Virus record (IMG/VR): IMGVR_UViG_3300009285_003938
Span: 1 to 44,258 of that record
Source of the DNA: a virus
Strand: one strand, 5' to 3'
DNA length: 44,258 bases
Every line of letters begins with the position of its first letter. Position 1 is the first letter of the stretch. Positions 7,257-13,187 of the stretch are shown piece by piece. The position numbers were made by a program, and so were the translations under genes. Below the pieces are notes generated by a model. The model searched no databases, was not told where the DNA came from, and worked only from the letters and a program-made list of their open reading frames with translations.

Positions 7257-7405
7257 GAATATGTATAGTCTGTAAAAAATTAAAAGAAAAAGAATGTTTC
7301 TATAAGAATCCTGGCAATAGCACTGGATACGCAAAGAAATGTAAGTCTTGCGCCAGGCAGTATGCAAATGACAGAAGAAGAATTAAAAAAAGAAAACGAC
7401 GATAA
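7253..7405 (+). CDS. Small Cys-pair zinc-finger protein
   Basis: A 50-residue basic protein starting MRICIVCKKLKEKECFY, with two Cys pairs (CIVC and CKSC) about 28 residues apart and an Arg/Lys-rich tail. This looks like a treble-clef or HNH-like zinc finger without the nuclease part. It overlaps the previous stop (ATGA) and the next start (TAATG), which supports that it is translated. Its function is unknown; DNA or RNA binding is plausible from the basic tail. Confidence 0.7.
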   Translation: MRICIVCKKLKEKECFYKNPGNSTGYAKKCKSCARQYANDRRRIKKRKRR

Positions 7406-7842
7406 TGATTAAGAACTACACATCAACCGTACCCATAGAAAGATCAATTAACCATATAGAGGCTAAATTGGTAATTCATGGGGCTAAAGATATTATGAAA
7501 CGATACGATTCGGTAGGCAGACTCGAAAGTATCTGTTTCATTATTTTTGTATCTGGGAATAATATATCATTTAAACTACCGGCTAAGATAAATGCTTGTT
7601 GTGAAATATTGAAAGCGGAGATTAAAAGACCCAGAGACGGTACTTACGAAAAAGTCGAGAAACAAGCGGAAAGGACGGCATGGAAGTTGGTATCAGATTG
7701 GGTCGATATTCAAATATCAATGATTGAACTGCAACAAGCAGAATTTTTGGAGGTGTTTCTACCCTACGCCTATAATCCACAAAAACAACAAACATTTTAT
7801 GAGCAGATACGAGAATCAAAATTTTTGGCATTAACGAAATAG
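7405..7842 (+). CDS. Conserved phage hypothetical protein
   Basis: A 145-residue protein of a type I recognise from many phage early regions but cannot assign a function. The hallmarks are YTSTVPIERSINHIEAKLV at the start, a central VSGNNISFKLPAKI strand pair, KQAERTAWKLVSDWVDIQIS, and QAEFLEVFLPYA near the end. It is alpha/beta with no catalytic motif that I can name. The start overlaps the previous stop (TAATG). Its steady position beside the recombination genes suggests a DNA-metabolism role, which is inference. Confidence 0.75.
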   Translation: MIKNYTSTVPIERSINHIEAKLVIHGAKDIMKRYDSVGRLESICFIIFVSGNNISFKLPAKINACCEILKAEIKRPRDGTYEKVEKQAERTAWKLVSDWVDIQISMIELQQAEFLEVFLPYAYNPQKQQTFYEQIRESKFLALTK

Positions 7843-7858
7843 AAAGGGGTAAAATCAA

Positions 7859-8041
7859 ATGTTGCATAGGGGGTTTTATGAAAATCGATTAACCCAAGAT
7901 AATCTTAGAGAAAGTATGTTTTCAATAAAATGGAAAAAAGAAAATGACAGACCAGATGGATCACAACTTGTTCAAATGTTAATCCCGAAATGTACCGAAA
8001 GAGATACGGAAGTTGCCGCCACCACATTACAAATCAAATAG
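7859..8041 (+). CDS. Conserved small hypothetical protein
   Basis: A 60-residue protein beginning MLHRGFYENRLTQDNLRESM, with the closing motif RDTEVAATTLQIK that resembles a small conserved phage family (usually ending VAAT-x-IQW-L-G). The C-terminus seems shorter than in that family. The ribosome site AAAGGGG about 8 nt upstream is excellent. No function is known. Confidence 0.65.
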   Translation: MLHRGFYENRLTQDNLRESMFSIKWKKENDRPDGSQLVQMLIPKCTERDTEVAATTLQIK

Positions 8042-8113
8042 TATGGGAGTTATTAACGTGATAGAAGAATCAAAGGAGAATTTTTAAAGTAAAAATATAA
8101 GGAGTAGTGCAAG

Positions 8114-8479
8114 ATGAAAAATGCCGCTATATTTGGACTCATGGTTGAAGAAACTAAGGATAATTTAAATTCTGTTAATGGAGATTTGTTGGAAATATTA
8201 AAAGTGGCAATGGAATCTACGCATACTCATTGGTTAATGACAGATGAAGACGAACAATTTCAGGCCGCAATAGCTGCCGTTATGTTGTATTATGGAGAAG
8301 ATCGTGAGGAATATAAAAGGTTGAAATGGGAAGTTGAACAAATAAGAAAAGCTGTTGCCCTCGTTAACGCAATACAGGTCGGATTATCTATTTCTCTAGA
8401 TAGTTCTTTTGGAGAAAATTCAAAATTTTCTCCTATCGGATTATCTAAGTTATGGGCAGAGATTAAAAAGGGAAAATAA
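8114..8479 (+). CDS. Hypothetical helical protein
   Basis: A 121-residue, mostly helical acidic protein (MKNAAIFGLMVEETKDNLNS onwards) with an aromatic stretch, TDEDEQFQAAIAAVMLYYGE. No known domain is recognised. AAGGAG lies about 11 nt upstream of the start. The stop is 1 nt before the preferred start of the Mre11-like gene, so the two are likely co-translated. Confidence 0.6.
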   Translation: MKNAAIFGLMVEETKDNLNSVNGDLLEILKVAMESTHTHWLMTDEDEQFQAAIAAVMLYYGEDREEYKRLKWEVEQIRKAVALVNAIQVGLSISLDSSFGENSKFSPIGLSKLWAEIKKGK

Positions 8480-8480
8480 A

Positions 8481-9419
8481 ATGCAAAAAGATATTAATAC
8501 GAGTGATTTAATCCTTACAGCCGACTGGCACATTCGCTCTGATGTCCCTGAGAATAGAAAAGATGATTTCTTACATGCGCAAGAGAAAAAGATTGACTTC
8601 ATTCTCGCGCAATCTGATAAATATCAAGCTTCAATTCTTGTCGCAGGAGATTTAGGAGATAAGTCGAAGTGGGAAAACTGGCTTCTAGAGAAATATATTA
8701 AGAAATTCAAAGCGCATTCTCAAAAAATATATGTCTTGCCAGGGCAACATGATTTGCCTAATCATAGATTGGATAAATTATCTGAAAGTGGGTTGGGAGT
8801 TCTAGTCGCAGCTAAAGCAATAGAGGAGCTAAAAATACTATGGCCAAAAAATATTGGTGAAATATCTACGATGTATAATTTTCCATTTGGGCATCATATA
8901 AAAATGCCCTCCTCTTTCGCGCCTACCCATAGAAAAAATATTGCTATTGTTCATCAACTCATTGTGCAATCGAAATTGTGGGCGTCCCAGGAAAATTTCA
9001 TTTACGCGGAATCTCTTCTCAAGAAATTCCCTTGCTATGATTTAATTGTTTCTGGCGACAACCATCAGTCATTTGTAGAAAAATACAAAGACAGGATTCT
9101 CGTTAATCCAGGCTCTATCATGCGGTCAACTGTCGCGCAATATGATCATCAACCAAAAATTTATTTGTGGTGTGCGGAGGGCAATAGTGTCGAGGAGATA
9201 GAAATTCCAATTGTATTATCAAAGGATGTGTTTGATCTATCTCGTTCAGAGGAGATAAAGAAGAAAGACGAGAGAATGTTCGCGTTCATTGACTCGTTGC
9301 GTATGGATGGAGAGATCAAGATGAGTTTCAAGAAAAACCTTGAGTGGTTCTTCAGAAAAAATAGAGTCGATCAGCAAGTGAAAGATAAAATTTTCATGTC
9401 TTTAGAGAAAGGAAAATAG
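8481..9419 (+). CDS. Mre11/SbcD-like DNA repair nuclease
   Basis: This 312-residue calcineurin-fold metallophosphoesterase carries the five phosphodiesterase motifs: D15-x-H17 (TADWH), GDLGD at 56-60, GQHD at 88-91, IVHQ, and SGDNH followed by VNPGSIMRS. The family's usual GNHD is GQHD here, a variant I associate with phage SbcD-like proteins. The start is set at ATG 8481, after AAAGGGA; an upstream ATG at 8409 would overlap the preceding gene. With the two Rad50-like halves it should process double-strand ends for recombination. T4 gp47 is the best-known functional counterpart. Confidence 0.85.
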   Translation: MQKDINTSDLILTADWHIRSDVPENRKDDFLHAQEKKIDFILAQSDKYQASILVAGDLGDKSKWENWLLEKYIKKFKAHSQKIYVLPGQHDLPNHRLDKLSESGLGVLVAAKAIEELKILWPKNIGEISTMYNFPFGHHIKMPSSFAPTHRKNIAIVHQLIVQSKLWASQENFIYAESLLKKFPCYDLIVSGDNHQSFVEKYKDRILVNPGSIMRSTVAQYDHQPKIYLWCAEGNSVEEIEIPIVLSKDVFDLSRSEEIKKKDERMFAFIDSLRMDGEIKMSFKKNLEWFFRKNRVDQQVKDKIFMSLEKGK

Positions 9420-9698
9420 ATGCTGCGATTGTACCTCGCATTTTTATTTCTTATATCTTTAATTGCGACAAATGGGGGCGCGTATCAAAAAGAAGATGAT
9501 TGGATTAAGCATTGTGATATTCACCGATTTATTTGTGATGTTTGCGAAATAAGAGGAACTTTGCAAATTTATAATCGACATGTGCTTGAATGCTCTAATT
9601 GTAAATATCTAACTTTAATAAGTGATTATAAAAATCAACTGTATAGTATTTCTATTTGCAAAGAAATTAAATTGAATGCTCAAGATACAAAAATATAA
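9420..9698 (+). CDS. Exported or membrane-anchored small Cys-pair protein
   Basis: A 92-residue protein. Residues 4-18 (LYLAFLFLISLIATN) form a hydrophobic segment that looks like a signal peptide or anchor. The rest carries CDVC and CSNC pairs about 20 residues apart, as in a zinc ribbon. The start directly abuts the nuclease stop (TAGATG). Export of a zinc-ribbon protein from an early operon is unusual, so the N-terminus may instead be an inner-membrane anchor with the ribbon in the cytoplasm. Confidence 0.6.
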   Translation: MLRLYLAFLFLISLIATNGGAYQKEDDWIKHCDIHRFICDVCEIRGTLQIYNRHVLECSNCKYLTLISDYKNQLYSISICKEIKLNAQDTKI

Positions 9699-9712
9699 AA
9701 AGGGAGGATAAA

Positions 9713-9925
9713 ATGACGACAAAAGAATTAGCAATTAAGTTGATCATATCCAATCAAAAGATAGCGAATCTTACTAACCAATTGCTTGAATTAAGAAGAT
9801 ATGAAGCAGAAACAGAATTCTTACTTTTAGCAGAAATAGAAACAAATGACCAAGTGGAAAATATGCTGCGAGTCGAATTGGTCTGCGATGCTGCATATTT
9901 GCATACAAAAGAAAACGTAGGATAA
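9713..9925 (+). CDS. Hypothetical coiled-coil small protein
   Basis: A 70-residue, Leu/Glu-rich helical protein (MTTKELAIKLIISNQKIANL onwards), probably one long helix or coiled coil. A strong AAAGGGAGG ribosome site lies just upstream of ATG 9713. There is no recognised family. It is followed by the 97-nt sequence that is repeated in the right arm. Confidence 0.6.
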   Translation: MTTKELAIKLIISNQKIANLTNQLLELRRYEAETEFLLLAEIETNDQVENMLRVELVCDAAYLHTKENVG

Positions 9926-9932
9926 AGTCCTG

Positions 9933-10029
9933 TAAAGCGATTGAAAGTGAGTTCACGTATAAATACTAAAAAAGGGAGTTGAAACAGCGTACAAACGATC
10001 CTACAAAGGAATTCAAGGGATTAAAATGG
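9933..10029 (+). repeat. 97-nt inter-operon repeat, left copy
   Basis: This sequence matches the reverse complement of 31136-31232 at 94 of 97 positions with no gaps; the differences are at 9957, 9977 and 9978. Both copies are sense to the local transcription and lie between two genes. It contains GTGAGTTCAC (a near palindrome), an AT-rich TATAAATACT stretch, an A-run and an AAGGG-ATTAAA-ATGG ending. In this copy the ATG gives only MVV-stop; in the other copy the same ATG starts the tail-terminator gene. The right copy is therefore the likely source. Confidence 0.95.
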
Positions 10030-10045
10030 TAGTTTAGGAGTAAAT

Positions 10046-10324
10046 ATGACACTTTCTGAAAAATTAGTGGAATTAAAGGAAAAAATCGCTCAGAAAGCAA
10101 GCGAGATTGATAGGAGCAAAGGTAAGCTGTCTATGTTACACGATGATTTAAAAAAGATGGGATTTAAAGATATTCAATCTGCAAAAATAAAATTAAAAGA
10201 TATTCAAACGAATTTAAACAATAAGCAATTTATATTTAAAAGAAAAATAGTAAAATTAGAAAATATGATATCGACAGAATTCAAAGAAAAGCTCTCTATT
10301 ATATTCGGAGATGATGGAGAATAA
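10046..10324 (+). CDS. Small coiled-coil protein between the Rad50-like halves
   Basis: A 92-residue, almost entirely coiled-coil protein (LSEKLVELKEKIAQKASEID, then KIKLKDIQTNLNNKQF) with an acidic tip. AGGAG 7 nt upstream gives a firm start. It sits between the Mre11-like gene and the C-terminal Rad50-like half. Small coiled-coil proteins in this position are, as far as I recall, recurrent in phages with split SbcC genes. It may lengthen or bridge the coiled coil of the split ATPase; this is inference. Confidence 0.65.
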   Translation: MTLSEKLVELKEKIAQKASEIDRSKGKLSMLHDDLKKMGFKDIQSAKIKLKDIQTNLNNKQFIFKRKIVKLENMISTEFKEKLSIIFGDDGE

Positions 10325-10379
10325 GCCAATCTCTCCCTTTTCGACAAGAATTGATTAAATGGTTAAGGTGAATTAATAT

Positions 10380-10619
10380 ATGGTAGCTATATTTGTAAAT
10401 AAAAAGGACATTCCTAAAGAAATGATAGCAGATTCAAGATTGACATTCATATCTCAAAATAGCTGTATGATAGGAGACTGGCAAATTCAATCAACGAAAC
10501 AGTATTTCACGCTAGAGCATCTTATCATGTTTGACTATCTTAACCCGGTATCATGGACGATGCTCTTGGAGTTCATAGGCAATATTCCGCTAAAATTTCA
10601 ATCATGCTTCAACGCCTAA
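10380..10619 (+). CDS. Hypothetical protein overlapping the next gene
   Basis: A 79-residue ORF (MVAIFVNKKDIPKEMIADSR onwards) with an AAGGTG stretch upstream. Its last residues overlap the preferred start of the Rad50 C-terminal half by 16 nt, consistent with coupling. The composition is protein-like (YFTLEHLIMFDYLNP), but I do not recognise a family. If the next gene starts at 10553 instead, the overlap would be 67 nt. Confidence 0.5.
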   Translation: MVAIFVNKKDIPKEMIADSRLTFISQNSCMIGDWQIQSTKQYFTLEHLIMFDYLNPVSWTMLLEFIGNIPLKFQSCFNA

Positions 10620-11233
10620 GACAAATCATTGAACAGAAGAAAGGACAAAGAGACAAGGTTAATTCTCTTTTGTTATTTTGCAGGAAAGAGATTGCAGCCC
10701 TCAAAAAAGAACTAATCTATTCCGAGCAAGCACAGACGATCATTCAGAAGGTAGCTCAGGAAACGCAGAAGCAACTTGAATGGCACATAAGTGAGATAGT
10801 CACGCTTGCCCTCGCATCCACGTTTGACACCCCTTACACCTTTAAGGCTGAATTTGTAATGAAGCGAGGAAAGACGGAATGCAACCTTTTCTTTGAGCGA
10901 GACGGACATCAGGTTAATCCTGTCTTGGAAGCAGGTGGCGGAGCGGTTGACGTAGCAGCATTCGCCTTGCGAGTGGCTATGTGGTCATTATCAAAATCCA
11001 AATGGAGAAATACATTAATTTTTGATGAACCGTTCAAAAATATAAATGACAAAACAAGGAAGACGCAAGAAAGCGTTGCAAAAACAGTTAGGGAATTATC
11101 TAAAAAACTTAACCTGCAATTTATTATAATTACGATGCTTCCTGAATTCGAAGATATCGCCGATAGGATTTTTGAATTTAATCTTGTAAAAGGAAAGACG
11201 AAAATAGAAGCGAAACACAATGAAGAGACATAA
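10604..11233 (+). CDS. Rad50/SbcC-like ATPase, C-terminal half
   Basis: A 209-residue C-terminal ATPase half: a short coiled coil (residues 1-50), then HISEIVTLALASTF, the ABC-type signature region LEAGGGAVDVAAFALRVAMW (about 108-127) and Walker B TLIFDEP (137-143), followed by a D-loop-like KNIND. It pairs naturally with the N-terminal half at 6336-7256, which has Walker A. The start is uncertain: ATG 10553 is also in frame, but 10604 gives a start that coincides with the coiled coil. No good ribosome site precedes either, so coupling to the upstream ORF is likely. Confidence 0.8.
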   Translation: MLQRLRQIIEQKKGQRDKVNSLLLFCRKEIAALKKELIYSEQAQTIIQKVAQETQKQLEWHISEIVTLALASTFDTPYTFKAEFVMKRGKTECNLFFERDGHQVNPVLEAGGGAVDVAAFALRVAMWSLSKSKWRNTLIFDEPFKNINDKTRKTQESVAKTVRELSKKLNLQFIIITMLPEFEDIADRIFEFNLVKGKTKIEAKHNEET

Positions 11234-11381
11234 AAGGCTATCGAAAGAGCCTTGTGAATTATGCGGAAGAAAGAGAAACGTTCAATATGTTGCCACGGAT
11301 TTAGAGTATAGCTATTTATGTTTCAAGTGCTGGAAGAAATATCCTGAAGATGTCTTGCCCTCTGATAAAAAATTATATTAA
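11220..11381 (+). CDS. Small zinc-finger protein
   Basis: A 53-residue protein, MKRHKRLSKEPCELCGRKRN onwards, with CELC and CFKC pairs 21 residues apart. This is a compact zinc finger similar in layout to the one at 7253. Its ATG overlaps the end of the Rad50-like half by 14 nt. Its function is unknown. Confidence 0.65.
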   Translation: MKRHKRLSKEPCELCGRKRNVQYVATDLEYSYLCFKCWKKYPEDVLPSDKKLY

Positions 11382-11390
11382 GATGAATTA

Positions 11391-11495
11391 ATGAATTATA
11401 AGCCATGTAAATATTATGAATTTAGCTGGATTGCCTTAGCAGGAAATCTGATAGGTTTTATTTGTTTGATTATATTTTTATCTCTTAGTTTTTAA
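11391..11495 (+). CDS. Tiny single-TM peptide
   Basis: A 34-residue ORF with a polar N-terminus (MNYKPCKYYEF) and a hydrophobic stretch (WIALAGNLIGFICLIIFLSL) that would span the membrane once. No clear ribosome site is present. It could be a real small membrane peptide or chance in AT-rich DNA. Confidence 0.35.
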   Translation: MNYKPCKYYEFSWIALAGNLIGFICLIIFLSLSF

Positions 11496-11522
11496 AGATG
11501 AATACAAAAAAGAGAAAAAGAA

Positions 11523-11944
11523 ATGAGGACACAAGATGAAATTTTAAGGAAGATAGAAGAAGTAAAGGACTCTGATTTTTTACAAATTAAAACAGGTGAT
11601 TTGATTATCTATCTTGATTATGAACATGCAAAGTCGTATTTAAAGCCAGAGGTAATGGCAAATGAATGGACGCCTAATATCAATGAGAAAGAAAGTATTT
11701 TAAAAGAGATGCTTGACTATATGCCATTTGCCTGGGGAAAAAGCAAATGGGTGTCGGGGGAATTTCTGCATCTCGCTCAATGCAACATTATAGTATTTGG
11801 ATATGGATGCTTGGTGAAGAAGAATTCTTTGCCGACTTAGAAAATTATGAATATTATGGGAAAGGCAATCTCGTTAAAATCTGTAATTATTATGGATGGG
11901 ACAGTATACAATGGGATAATAATATAAGGGTAAATAATGGGTAA
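11523..11944 (+). CDS. Conserved phage hypothetical protein with a -1 frame break
   Basis: The first half (from ATG 11523) reads MRTQDEILRKIEEVKDSDF up to EMLDYMPFAWGK. The second half is in the -1 frame and reads GVGGISASRSMQHYSIWIWM on to ENYEYYGKGNLVKICNYYGW, ending at 11944. Joined, they give about 140 residues and match the layout of a conserved phage family that I recall as uninterrupted (MRTQ-E-I start, LDYM-FAW middle, YEYYGK-LV-IC end). The switch lies at GGGGAAAAA (11735-11743), which in the zero frame contains G-GGA-AAA, a classic slippery heptamer. One missing A would have the same effect. The stop overlaps the next start. Confidence 0.7.
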
Positions 11945-12215
11945 TACATTTTTTGATAACGCATTAAATAAAGTAAAAGTCAACTGTGATGCCATAATTA
12001 AACAAACAGAAGGTCAGAAAAAAGAAGAAGGTAAAATTTGCATATATTATCTCCAAAAAGAAGAACGTCAATGCAACAATATTTTTAAGTCAGAAGGAAT
12101 CGCAAACCGATATTGCCCGCAATGCAATAGAAAGATTAATAAAATCAACGAGAAAAATTATCTTAAGTATTCAAAAAATAAATCAATAGGAGGAAAGCAT
12201 GGAAAAAGTGAATGA
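11937..12215 (+). CDS. Hypothetical protein with Cys pairs
   Basis: A 92-residue, lysine-rich protein. A CIYYLQKEERQC segment and CPQC near residue 62 suggest zinc binding; the tail is very basic (KYSKNKSIGGKHGKSE). The ATG overlaps the preceding stop by 8 nt and its own 3' end overlaps the next gene by 17 nt. No family is recognised. Confidence 0.55.
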   Translation: MGNTFFDNALNKVKVNCDAIIKQTEGQKKEEGKICIYYLQKEERQCNNIFKSEGIANRYCPQCNRKINKINEKNYLKYSKNKSIGGKHGKSE

Positions 12216-12816
12216 CGTATATGAGTCACTAATACGAGAGTTTATCTCTGAATATGAGCAAGTAAAAATAATTATTGAACAAAATTTAAGCTTCGGGTTT
12301 AAGCAAAATGTTATCTATAAATTAGACCGTTTATATCGATGTTTTACCGAAGCAACAAAAGCAACAAAAGCAACAATCTATTTTAAAAATAAAGAAGAGC
12401 CGGTTATCGATAAATTGAACCCAAAAGAACTTGTTGAATCTCAAATATCTGAAGCGGAAAAATTTCTAATCAAAGATATGGGGAATAAGTTGAATCGATT
12501 AGATAGTGAAATAAATAAAGAAGCCCAACTACATCAAGTTCAACAATTAATCTCGGATACTTGTGATAAAATTAAAGAAATGCTTCTCGAAAAAAACAGG
12601 AAATATGGAAGCTCTGCATTAATTCCAAAGAGGATATTCTCTAAGGCAAATCCTATTGAGCAGATAAATGTTCGTATAGACGATAAATTGAGCCGAATTG
12701 AATCGGCTCAAAAAAATGAAGACGAAGATGTAGAATTAGATTTATTAGGATATTTGATATTAAAGCAAGTAGCAAATGGGATGGCTGGAGTAATGGATAA
12801 GGAAAGTAAGAAATAA
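12199..12816 (+). CDS. DUF1599-like (nucleotide-modification-associated domain 1) protein
   Basis: A 205-residue protein. The N-terminal 100 residues are helical with no recognised fold. The C-terminal half, MLLEKNRKYGSSALIPKRIF then INVRIDDKLSRIES and DVELDLLGYLILK, has the K-N-x-x-Y-G, R-I-x-D-K-x-x-R and D-x-x-G-Y pattern of DUF1599, a MazG-like helical family often found in phages with modified nucleotides. AGGAGG 8 nt upstream fixes the start. It is the last gene of the rightward arm. No thymidylate-synthase-like or base-modifying enzyme is visible nearby, so any modification role is unproven. Confidence 0.65.
   Translation: MEKVNDVYESLIREFISEYEQVKIIIEQNLSFGFKQNVIYKLDRLYRCFTEATKATKATIYFKNKEEPVIDKLNPKELVESQISEAEKFLIKDMGNKLNRLDSEINKEAQLHQVQQLISDTCDKIKEMLLEKNRKYGSSALIPKRIFSKANPIEQINVRIDDKLSRIESAQKNEDEDVELDLLGYLILKQVANGMAGVMDKESKK
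12688..12711 (-). terminator. Candidate terminator of the leftward arm
   Basis: A perfect 9-bp stem (12688-12696 with 12703-12711) has a 6-nt loop and a GAGCCGA/TCGGCTC core. Read on the minus strand, it is followed by TTTATCG, a short U-rich tail. It sits immediately after the last small minus-strand ORF but inside the DUF1599-like gene of the other strand. The tail is weak, so efficiency is uncertain. Confidence 0.4.
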
Positions 12817-12842
12817 ACCAGCCATCCCATAAAAATTGCCAT
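12708..12842 (-). CDS. Possible small membrane protein antisense to the DUF1599-like gene
   Basis: A 44-residue ORF starting MAIFMGWLVYFLLSLSITPA, with one hydrophobic helix and a Ser-rich tail. Its ATG overlaps the preceding stop (TAATG), which suggests coupling, but most of it lies antisense to the 3' part of a well-supported gene. That weakens the case. Confidence 0.3.
   Translation of the reverse strand: MAIFMGWLVYFLLSLSITPAIPFATCFNIKYPNKSNSTSSSSFF
12776..12830. other. 13-bp inverted repeat at the convergence point
   Basis: Positions 12776-12788 and 12818-12830 are perfectly complementary (ATGGGATGGCTGG and its inverse), separated by 29 nt. It spans the end of the rightward arm and lies in the antisense small ORF. 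No U-run follows on either strand, so a classical terminator is unlikely; a structural barrier between convergent transcripts is possible. Confidence 0.5.
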
Positions 12843-13015
12843 TATTCCAGGCGTATAGAGGAAATTAATGCAGCATACAAAAGCTTACTTAACCCCTCTT
12901 GGAAATTGAAAGTTTCAGGGGCAATTACCATTGTAGAGATAGCTACCGTTCCCCCGCTAATTCCTGCATTCATCAACCCTTTGATCCGCGCACTAACGTC
13001 TTTCATGTCAAGCAT
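12842..13015 (-). CDS. Small phage protein, possibly membrane-associated
   Basis: A 57-residue protein starting MLDMKDVSARIKGLMNAGIS, with a VAISTMVIAPETFNFQEG segment and a closing hydrophobic helix. The pattern (short amphipathic start, VIAPETFN, then a second hydrophobic stretch) resembles small holin-like or tail-end proteins I recall in siphoviruses, but the usual C-terminal helix seems cut short here. AAGGAG 6 nt upstream of the start is a strong ribosome site. Confidence 0.6.
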   Translation of the reverse strand: MLDMKDVSARIKGLMNAGISGGTVAISTMVIAPETFNFQEGLSKLLYAALISSIRLE

Positions 13016-13082
13016 AAATTACTCCTTAATAAAATTCAGGATAGCAACACTATGATTAGAAAGAAGAAATATCATAGCGCCG

Positions 13083-13187
13083 CTATCCCTTCCCGCGGTA
13101 AGGCGGCTCGAATACTGTAATTGTGAAATAATTAATTATTGCTGTCAGCACAAACGCTGCAACAATTAATATCCGTATATCCCAAAT
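13083..13187 (-). CDS. Possible 34-residue membrane peptide with an ATT start
   Basis: Overlapping the 3' end of the tail fibre, a frame with no ATG, GTG or TTG reads (from ATT) MWDIRILIVAAFVLTAIINY then FTITVFEPPYRGKG. One transmembrane helix is followed by a short aromatic, basic tail, very protein-like. An AGGAG lies about 12 nt upstream of the ATT. It could be a lysis-related peptide. The start codon is the weak point. Confidence 0.35.
   Translation of the reverse strand: MWDIRILIVAAFVLTAIINYFTITVFEPPYRGKG

Noticed and set aside
9941-9966. Promoter within the repeat (TTGAAA and TATAAA)
   Set aside because: The spacing is about 11 nt, too short for a sigma-70 promoter.
9933-10029. Reading the 97-nt repeat as a CRISPR-like repeat because of its TTGAAAC and TTGAAAG segments
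   Set aside because: There are only two copies 21 kb apart, no spacer periodicity and no cas genes.
12776-12830. 13-bp inverted repeat as a classical terminator
   Set aside because: The loop is 29 nt and no U-run follows on either strand.
13019-13075. 18-codon minus-strand ORF (MIFLLSNHSVAILNFIKE) before the 57-residue gene
   Set aside because: Too short to support; it may be a leader whose end carries the next ribosome site, but nothing else argues for it.
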